Of a stretch of 11,595 nt of DNA, positions 1-5,533 are shown piece after piece; position 1 is the first letter of the stretch, and each line of letters begins with the position of its first letter. The DNA is taken from positions 1 to 11,595 of the forward strand of contig CABQCA010000068.1 of the NCBI GenBank assembly GCA_902462525.1. Reading direction: 5' to 3'. Position numbers and translations under genes: made by a program. The notes under the pieces are model-generated. The model saw only the letters and a list, made by a program, of their open reading frames with translations. It ran no database searches and had not been told where the DNA came from. This DNA comes from an uncultured Porphyromonadaceae bacterium. Its GTDB lineage: Bacteria; Bacteroidota; Bacteroidia; Bacteroidales; Muribaculaceae.

Positions 1-467
1 CAGACCCTGAGCTTCCGGTCGACAAGGAGATAACGACCGAAGCCGACATCGAATACTACGACTTGTGTCCTTTCGAGAAGTATGCCGTAGGCAGTGCTAT
101 CGTAGTTGATGATGAAGGTAAAATAGATAGTAAAGTTCAGTATGACAAAGTTTCACCGTTACCCTCCTACGATAAGGCGCGTATCTGGGTGGTGGATATC
201 CTTGATCACAAAGATCCGAACTGGGTGAAATTCCACAGTGTGCCTTATCAGGCAACTTACTCATATGTTCTTTCACCCTTTACCGACAAAATTCGTCTGG
301 TGCGCAACGAATCACACGGCCCGATGTTCAAGAATGTAGTGACTGAAGAAGAATTTGCCCGCATCCGGTCAATGAGCTCCAATGAGAAAGTCTGCTATGC
401 GCTTATTTTTGCCAATATCCATAAAAAAGGACTTCAAAAAGTGGAATTTACCATAATAAAGAAATAA
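1..467 (+). CDS. C-terminal part of an unrecognised protein (5' end outside the window)
   Basis: An open frame enters from the left edge (first full codon at base 3) and ends at TAA 465-467, giving 154 visible residues. The upstream codons stay open, so the TTG at 63 is not a convincing start and the true start lies outside the window. The visible part is soluble-looking and mixed charged/aromatic, with no membrane segment and no motif I recognise. It holds Tyr/Trp-containing stretches such as KARIWVVDILDH and ends in a lysine-rich FTIIKK. Codon use is visibly more AT-rich than in the following genes (many GAT, AAA, GTT, TAT codons). A hairpin followed by T's lies downstream, so it is probably the last gene of its own transcript. 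I assign no function. That it is coding is fairly sure, given the long open frame reaching the edge and the terminator-like end. Confidence 0.7.
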   Translation, partial: DPELPVDKEITTEADIEYYDLCPFEKYAVGSAIVVDDEGKIDSKVQYDKVSPLPSYDKARIWVVDILDHKDPNWVKFHSVPYQATYSYVLSPFTDKIRLVRNESHGPMFKNVVTEEEFARIRSMSSNEKVCYALIFANIHKKGLQKVEFTIIKK

Positions 468-494
468 CCATTACAGGATGATTCCACGCCGCCC

Positions 495-520
495 TCTTTC
501 CTGACAGCATAGGGGAAAGA
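495..520 (+). other. Inverted repeat after the first gene
   Basis: The 7-base arms TCTTTCC (495-501) and GGAAAGA (514-520) are perfectly complementary around a 12-base loop. No clear T-run follows, so it is not a textbook terminator. It lies 28 bases after the upstream stop codon and may be an mRNA 3'-end stabilising stem or an accessory to the hairpin at 534-558. Confidence 0.35.
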
Positions 521-533
521 TGTTTGATATGCC

Positions 534-571
534 CGTTCTCGGCTTTCAGCCTCGAACGATAACCTTTTTTG
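534..571 (+). terminator. Probable intrinsic terminator of the upstream gene
   Basis: The arms CGTTC (534-538) and GAACG (554-558) pair, followed after a 2-base mismatch by GGCT (541-544) and AGCC (548-551) with a 3-base loop. Shortly after comes a run of six T's (565-570). Stem plus T-run on the plus strand fits rho-independent termination of the gene ending at 467. The internal mismatch and the small gap before the T-run make it imperfect. Confidence 0.5.
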
Positions 572-577
572 CGCTGA

Positions 578-612
578 TTTGTTGGTGTTATTAAAGAGTT
601 TAATTAACTTTG
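578..612 (+). promoter_or_regulatory. Bacteroidota-type promoter for the acyltransferase-tex operon
   Basis: TAACTTTG at 605-612 matches the Bacteroides primary sigma -7 consensus TAnnTTTG exactly. A TTTG at 578-581 could be the -33 element, but the spacer is 23 bases, slightly longer than the usual 19-21; the overlapping GTTG at 581-584 would give 20. Transcription would start near 617-620, giving a leader of about 40 bases before the ATG at 659. No other promoter is visible for the four overlapping genes that follow. Confidence 0.55.
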
Positions 613-622
613 TAGCGATATT

Positions 623-643
623 GGGTTAAAAGGTTTTTGACCC
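623..643 (+). promoter_or_regulatory. Leader hairpin before the acyltransferase gene
   Basis: The arms GGGTTAAAA (623-631) and TTTTGACCC (635-643) form a 9-base-pair stem with a single G-U wobble and a 3-base loop. It lies immediately after the predicted transcription start and ends 15 bases before the ATG at 659. It could protect the 5' end of the mRNA, affect initiation, or act as a DNA palindrome for a repressor. It is not followed by a T-run, so an attenuator is unlikely. Confidence 0.45.
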
Positions 644-658
644 GCGGCATAATATTAT

Positions 659-1852
659 ATGGAACATACTGATAATATACAGCCCTCGATGCAGGACTTT
701 TCCGATATACGTCCGTACGATGACCACGAATTCCGCGACAAGATAGCCTCGCTGGTTCAGGAACCGGGATTCGAGCACGCGGTGCGCTACGTGATGCCCG
801 ATGTGGATTATCCCGAATTTGTGAAAAATCTCCTGACCGTCGAAACACAGATGGATTTCCAGATCAAGGTGATGGGGCCGTTCCTGGAAATGCTCGTGGC
901 GCATACCACAAAAGGACTGTCGGCCGACGGCCTTGAAAACTACGACACATCGTGCCAGCACGTTTTCATCACCAACCACCGCGACATCGTGCTCGACGCC
1001 TCGTTCCTTAATCTGTGCCTTATCCGAGCCAATCTGCCTCTCACCCAGGTGGCAATCGGCAACAATCTGCTTATCTACGACTGGATTACCGACCTTGTGA
1101 AGCTCAACCGCAGCTTTATTGTCAAGCGTGACGGCCGTGTTCGCGAAGCCCTCGAAAACGCGAAGCATCTTTCGGCCTATATACACCACACCGTCAACCA
1201 GCTGCATGAATCGGTGTGGATAGCCCAGCGAGAAGGCCGCGCCAAGGACTCCAACGACCGCACTCAGGAAAGCGTGCTGAAAATGCTGTCGCTCGGCGGC
1301 AACGGCGACAGCAAGGCCAATCTCATGGCTCTCAACATAATGCCGGTAGCCATTTCCTACGAGTACGACCCCAACGACTACCTCAAGGCGCAGGAGTTCC
1401 TGCTCAAACGCCGCAACCCGGAGTTTAAAAAGAGTAAACGCGACGACCTTTTCAGCATGGAAACAGGTATTCTCAAGCAGAAAGGACGTGTACATTTCCG
1501 CATGGGTCCCTGCATCAACGAGCAACTTCAGGCGCTTCCGGGCGATGACCGCGCCGAAGTGGTGCGTCTGGCATGTTCGGTGCTCGACCGTGCAATTCAC
1601 TGCGGCTACCGCATTTTCCCCTGCAACTACATAGCCTACGACAAGGTTCACGGCACCGACGAATACAGAGCCGAATACACCGACACCGACGTAGCTTCCT
1701 TCGAGCAATATATCGACAGTCAGCTCGACAAAGTAGAAATCAGCGATGTAACGCCCGAAGAACGCGAATTCATGCGCTCCACCATGCTGTCGATGTACGC
1801 CAATCCGCTGAGAAACCAGCGCGACGCCCTCGATTGTAAATCAGCCTTCTGA
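659..1852 (+). CDS. Glycerol-3-phosphate/1-acylglycerol-3-phosphate acyltransferase family protein (PlsB/PlsC superfamily)
   Basis: This 397-residue protein is predicted to transfer a fatty acyl chain to a phospholipid precursor at the inner face of the membrane. The superfamily blocks appear in order. Motif I is NHRDIVLD (N106-D113, H107 the likely catalytic base). A FIVKRDG block at 153-159 is in the place of motif II. Motif III is EGRAKD (192-197), matching the EGTR-type phosphate-binding loop. MPVAISYEYDP (228-238) is the motif IV proline region. Motif I is unusual in having five rather than four residues between His and Asp. There is no convincing membrane helix, so attachment is probably peripheral. 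At 397 residues it is longer than a typical PlsC (about 245) and much shorter than E. coli PlsB (807). The ATG at 659 fits the promoter at 605-612, and the stop overlaps the next start by one base (TGATG). Whether it acylates glycerol-3-phosphate, lysophosphatidate or another alcohol cannot be told from sequence. Confidence 0.82.
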   Translation: MEHTDNIQPSMQDFSDIRPYDDHEFRDKIASLVQEPGFEHAVRYVMPDVDYPEFVKNLLTVETQMDFQIKVMGPFLEMLVAHTTKGLSADGLENYDTSCQHVFITNHRDIVLDASFLNLCLIRANLPLTQVAIGNNLLIYDWITDLVKLNRSFIVKRDGRVREALENAKHLSAYIHHTVNQLHESVWIAQREGRAKDSNDRTQESVLKMLSLGGNGDSKANLMALNIMPVAISYEYDPNDYLKAQEFLLKRRNPEFKKSKRDDLFSMETGILKQKGRVHFRMGPCINEQLQALPGDDRAEVVRLACSVLDRAIHCGYRIFPCNYIAYDKVHGTDEYRAEYTDTDVASFEQYIDSQLDKVEISDVTPEEREFMRSTMLSMYANPLRNQRDALDCKSAF

Positions 1853-3039
1853 TGCGTCTTCCACTGCTTCTGATAGTGCCGTTGCTCGTCATCGGCATCC
1901 TTTGCGACTGGTATATAGTACGCGCCGTAGGGCGACGCTGCACCCGCGGACGCCGTTTTTGGTATCCTTTCGCCGAGATTTCGGCCATAGCATGCCAGAC
2001 GGCTCTGATAGTGTCGGTATGCTGGCCCAAGAAAAGCGCGGCCGACGATGAGCTGACACGCATCATGTACACGCTGTTCGCCTATTTCTCGGTTTACCTT
2101 CCCAAATACCTTTTCTGCATTTTCGACCTCATAGCAAAAATACCGTGTCTCTTCCATAAAAAGCGAATCAAAGCCCTGACTGTGACCGGAGCCGTTGCGG
2201 GAGTGCTCGTTTTCGGAGCTATGTGGTGGGGAGCACTGATAAACCGTTTCCGCCTCGAAGTAAATCGCATCGAATTCACCGACAGCCGGCTGCCCCGGGC
2301 TTTCGACGGCTTCACCATCGCACAGATTTCCGACCTGCATGTGGGCACCTACGGCAACGACACCTCTTTTGTCGACAAACTCGTAAAAGAAATCAACAGT
2401 CTTCACCCCGATGCCGTAGTGTTTACGGGCGACATCGTGAACCGGCACACACCCGAACTGCTGCCATTTACTGGCGTACTGTCGCGCATCGAGGCTCCGG
2501 TCTACTCCATTCTCGGCAACCACGACTACGGCGACTACTACGTATGGACCGACGCCGAGGCAAAGAAAGCGAACATGGAACAGCTCTGCTCCATGCAGAA
2601 CGGCATGGGATGGCGTCTGCTCAGAAACGAAACAGCATGGCTGCACCGCGGCAAAGATTCCATAGCTCTCGTAGGAGTTGAAAACATAGGCGACCCTCCG
2701 TTTCCGGTCTACGGAAACGTTGACGAAGCCTATCCCGACGGTGCATCAGACAGCAAGTTCAAGATACTTCTATCGCACAATCCGGCCCACTGGGTCGCCG
2801 ATGTCAGGGATAATGCAGCAGCAAACTTCGCACTGACACTGGCCGGACACACACATGCCATGCAGATAGAGGTGGCAGGTCTGTCGCCAGCAGCATTCCG
2901 ATACCCTACATGGGGAGGAATGTACTCCGACCCCGACAGTCTCAGGCGCCTCTACGTAAACATCGGCACAGGCGAAGTAGGCATTCCGGCGCGCATCGGC
3001 GCCACACCTGAGATAACACTTTTCACCCTCCGCAAATGA
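1852..3039 (+). CDS. Membrane-anchored calcineurin-like metallophosphoesterase
   Basis: The 395-residue protein has an N-terminal membrane module with about four hydrophobic segments (roughly residues 3-25, 40-58, 68-95 and 106-130). A binuclear-metal phosphoesterase domain follows. All the metal-binding blocks are present: SDLH (D161, H163), GDIVN (D194), GNHD (N223, H224), SHN (H309) and GHTH (H333, H335). The order and the AQISDLHVG wording resemble the YkuE/YaeI-like MPP superfamily, some of whose members cleave the pyrophosphate of lipid A precursors. The substrate here is unknown; a lipid or envelope phosphate is an inference from the membrane anchor and the preceding acyltransferase gene. 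It starts on the A of the preceding stop (TGATG) and ends overlapping the tex start by four bases (ATGA), so coupled translation is likely. I am sure of the fold and unsure of the reaction. Confidence 0.88.
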   Translation: MRLPLLLIVPLLVIGILCDWYIVRAVGRRCTRGRRFWYPFAEISAIACQTALIVSVCWPKKSAADDELTRIMYTLFAYFSVYLPKYLFCIFDLIAKIPCLFHKKRIKALTVTGAVAGVLVFGAMWWGALINRFRLEVNRIEFTDSRLPRAFDGFTIAQISDLHVGTYGNDTSFVDKLVKEINSLHPDAVVFTGDIVNRHTPELLPFTGVLSRIEAPVYSILGNHDYGDYYVWTDAEAKKANMEQLCSMQNGMGWRLLRNETAWLHRGKDSIALVGVENIGDPPFPVYGNVDEAYPDGASDSKFKILLSHNPAHWVADVRDNAAANFALTLAGHTHAMQIEVAGLSPAAFRYPTWGGMYSDPDSLRRLYVNIGTGEVGIPARIGATPEITLFTLRK

Positions 3040-5138
3040 TTTCTACTGCCCTGGCAGTGGCCGAAGCCACCGCTATACCGCTAAAAGGCGTCGAAGCCGT
3101 GATAGAGCTTCTCGACGATGGTGCTACCGTGCCGTTTATTTCGCGATACCGCAAGGAGCGCACCGGCTCGCTCGACGAAGTAGCCGTGCGAAACATCGAA
3201 CTGGCGCTCGCACGGCGTCGGGAGTTTGAAAAACGACAGGAATCGATAATCAACAGCCTCAAAGAAAACGGTGTCCTCACGCCCGAACTACGGGGAAAGA
3301 TCGAAAACGCCGGCAGTCTTACCGAACTCGAAGACTTATATGCTCCTTATAAGCCCAAACGCCGCACACGCGCCCAGATAGCCCGCGAAAAAGGTCTCGA
3401 ACCGCTCGCCAAGCGGATAATGGCAGGCCGCAGTGCGTCGTTCAGAGAAGACCGCGAAAGCCTCGCCGGTGCCTGCGACATAATTGCCGAATGGGCATCT
3501 GAAACGCCGCGCCTGCGAAATATCGTGCGCCGCACCATGCACCGCAGAGGCACGATAAGCGCCACTGTGACAAAAGAAAAAAGTGCCGAAATAGCCGCAT
3601 CGCCCTACGCCGAATACTCCGGCTTCGACCGTCCGTTGCGCCGCTGCCTGTCGCATCAGTATCTGGCCATGCGGCGCGCCGAGCGTGAAGGCTATTTAAA
3701 AGTAAAATACTCGCTCACCGATGAGGAAAGCCTCCTCGACGACCTCTGCTCCAATTTCGGACCGCGCGAAGCCACCGAAGCATGCGGACGGCTTATCGAC
3801 GATGCCGTCTGCGATGCCTATAAACGCCTCATCCGTCCGTCTGTGGAAAACGAAATAGCGGCAGAAATGAAGGACGAAGCCGACCGTGTGGCAATAGGCA
3901 TTTTCTCCGACAATCTGCGCGCACTGCTTCTGGCTCCGCCGCTCACGGGACGGCGTGTGCTTGCCATTGACCCCGGCTACCGCACCGGCTGCAAGGTTGT
4001 GGCCATCGACGAGCAAGGCAATCTTCTCGCCGACACTGTGATATATCCTACCGAACCGCGATGCGACACCGACGGTGCCCGCAAGACCCTCGAACAACTC
4101 ATCAGCCGTCACCACCTCGACGTAGTGGCGCTCGGCGACGGCACAGCCTCGCGCCAGACCGAGGATTTCCTGCGAAAAAGCGGCCTTGTGCACAGCGACG
4201 CCCTGTATGTGGTAAGCGAGAACGGAGCCTCTGTCTACTCGGCGTCGGACATCGCGCGCGACGAATTTCCCGACAAGGACGTGACTGTCCGCGGAGCCGT
4301 GTCAATAGGCCGGCGGCTCATCGACCCTCTGTCGGAACTCGTGAAAATCGATCCGAAATCGATAGGCGTAGGCCAGTACCAGCACGATGTAGACCAGACC
4401 GCACTGCGCAATGCCCTCGACTACACCGTGATGAGCTGTGTCAACGCCGTTGGTGTGGATCTGAACACCGCATCGGCCAAACTCCTCGAATACATATCGG
4501 GCATTGGCCCTGCGATGGCATCGCGCATTGTCGACTACCGGTCGGCAAACGGCCCCTTCACCGACCGGCGGGCGCTGCTGAAAGTTCCACGTCTCGGAGC
4601 CAAGGCCTTCGAACAGGCTGCCGGCTTCCTGCGTGTTCGCGGAGGCGCCAATCCGCTCGACAACACCGGCATACACCCCGAAAGCTATCCTCTGGTCAGT
4701 GAAATGGCACACCGCGCCGGCCTAAGCATCGAACGGATTATCGCCGACAGCAGTCTTGTGGACCGTCTTGACATCGAGGCTGCCGTAGCCTCAGGCGCCG
4801 GCCGTCAGACCGTACTCGATATTCTTGCCGAACTACGCAAGCCCGGCCGCGACCCGCGCACCGACGCCGATGCCGACGCCTTTGTTCCCGAAGTTTCCGA
4901 TTTCAGTGAACTCAGGACAGGAATGGTGCTTCCGGGAATTGTGGGCAATATAACCGCATTCGGTGCGTTCATAAACCTCGGAATCAAGGAAAACGGACTT
5001 CTCCATATCTCGCAGATTTCCGACAGACGCATTGCCGATGTAGGCGAAGTGCTCAAATTAGGCCAGAAAGTGACAGTACGCGTCACCGACATCGACGAAC
5101 CTCGACGCCGTATATCGCTAAGCATGAAAGGACTATGA
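3036..5138 (+). CDS. tex: Tex, RNA-binding transcription accessory protein
   Basis: This 700-residue protein is a full-length Tex, a nucleic-acid-binding factor associated with transcription and related to eukaryotic Spt6. The N-terminal helical Tex domain includes the characteristic YAPYKPKRRTRAQIA stretch (about residues 104-118). A YqgF/RNase H-like domain begins with VLAIDPGYRTG (D312) and continues through the conserved SVYSASDIARDEFP and SIGVGQYQHDVDQ blocks. Helix-hairpin-helix segments follow (about 473-570, with ISGIGPAMASRIV). An S1 RNA-binding domain (about 628-700) closes the protein, with FGAFINLG and GLLHISQIS. It ends directly after the S1 fold, without the basic tail seen in proteobacterial Tex (about 770-785 residues), which fits its shorter length. 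It overlaps both neighbours by four bases (ATGA at each end), so it is probably translated as part of the operon. Confidence 0.97.
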   Translation: MISTALAVAEATAIPLKGVEAVIELLDDGATVPFISRYRKERTGSLDEVAVRNIELALARRREFEKRQESIINSLKENGVLTPELRGKIENAGSLTELEDLYAPYKPKRRTRAQIAREKGLEPLAKRIMAGRSASFREDRESLAGACDIIAEWASETPRLRNIVRRTMHRRGTISATVTKEKSAEIAASPYAEYSGFDRPLRRCLSHQYLAMRRAEREGYLKVKYSLTDEESLLDDLCSNFGPREATEACGRLIDDAVCDAYKRLIRPSVENEIAAEMKDEADRVAIGIFSDNLRALLLAPPLTGRRVLAIDPGYRTGCKVVAIDEQGNLLADTVIYPTEPRCDTDGARKTLEQLISRHHLDVVALGDGTASRQTEDFLRKSGLVHSDALYVVSENGASVYSASDIARDEFPDKDVTVRGAVSIGRRLIDPLSELVKIDPKSIGVGQYQHDVDQTALRNALDYTVMSCVNAVGVDLNTASAKLLEYISGIGPAMASRIVDYRSANGPFTDRRALLKVPRLGAKAFEQAAGFLRVRGGANPLDNTGIHPESYPLVSEMAHRAGLSIERIIADSSLVDRLDIEAAVASGAGRQTVLDILAELRKPGRDPRTDADADAFVPEVSDFSELRTGMVLPGIVGNITAFGAFINLGIKENGLLHISQISDRRIADVGEVLKLGQKVTVRVTDIDEPRRRISLSMKGL

Positions 5139-5524
5139 GTACCGTAACAATCTGCATCGGCTCGAATCTAAGCCCCGTGGAGCCTTTCCAAAATCGTGCA
5201 GCCCTTCAGATAAACAAAGCCAAGCTCTTCATCAGAAAGCAGTTTCCGGTGTTCAAGGACACAGGTATCTATCCTTCCGACCCGGAACGCTCGGCTACAT
5301 CGCCCTACTGCAACTGTGTGATAATCATAGGGTCCAAACTGGACTACAATCAGTTGCACACCATGCTGAAAGAATATGAAAGCCGGGAACGAGCATTGCT
5401 GCAGGAACCCGGCCATGTTACAATCGACATTGATATTGTCATTGTCGACAACGAGATAGTCCGTCCGCTCGACTTCTCATCGGCTTATTTCCGTAAAGGA
5501 CTTGAAATGCTTGGAGACGAATAG
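5135..5524 (+). CDS. Short HPPK (FolK)-like protein, divergent
   Basis: The 129-residue protein resembles 7,8-dihydro-6-hydroxymethylpterin pyrophosphokinase, the folate-pathway enzyme that moves pyrophosphate from ATP to the pterin. It has the N-terminal CIGSN strand-turn (G9-N11), a YCNCVIII segment in the place of the FolK YLNAAV strand, and TIDIDIVIVDNE (96-107), whose D98 and D100 match the two magnesium-binding aspartates (D95, D97 in E. coli). Several expected features are missing. The conserved W-G-P-R-T-L-D segment reads P-G-H-V-T-I-D, so the Trp and the catalytic Arg (W89, R92 in E. coli) are lost. The IPHP-type C-terminal segment is reduced, and the protein is about 30 residues shorter than E. 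coli FolK (159). It may be a reduced HPPK or a protein with another role. It overlaps tex by four bases (ATGA) and ends the plus-strand run. Fold assignment is moderately sure; enzyme activity is doubtful. Confidence 0.7.
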   Translation: MSTVTICIGSNLSPVEPFQNRAALQINKAKLFIRKQFPVFKDTGIYPSDPERSATSPYCNCVIIIGSKLDYNQLHTMLKEYESRERALLQEPGHVTIDIDIVIVDNEIVRPLDFSSAYFRKGLEMLGDE

Positions 5525-5533
5525 TTGGATTCG
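5525..5533. other. Nine-base convergent gap between the HPPK-like gene and uvrA
   Basis: The plus-strand TAG (5522-5524) and the minus-strand stop (TCA on plus, 5534-5536) are separated by nine bases. The only local symmetry is ATTCG (5529-5533) with CGAAT (5539-5543) around TCAAC. This 5-base-pair stem overlaps the uvrA stop and has no proper T-run on either side. Transcripts from both sides therefore probably overlap at their 3' ends. Confidence 0.5.

Noticed and set aside
63..467. TTG at 63 as the start of the first gene
   Set aside because: The frame is open to the left edge and continues with similar codon use, so the start lies outside the window.
626..1708. Long minus-strand open frame (360 codons) opposite the acyltransferase gene
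   Set aside because: The plus frame has all acyltransferase motifs. The antisense translation is Val/His/Gly-rich without motifs, as expected from the codon bias of the real gene.
1720..2646. Minus-strand open frame of 308 codons opposite the metallophosphoesterase
   Set aside because: It spans the junction of two real plus-strand genes and has no domain; it is a shadow.
4061..4702. Plus-strand frame of 213 codons inside tex
   Set aside because: It is Arg/His/Pro-rich nonsense in an alternative frame, while the Tex frame carries conserved YqgF and HhH motifs throughout.
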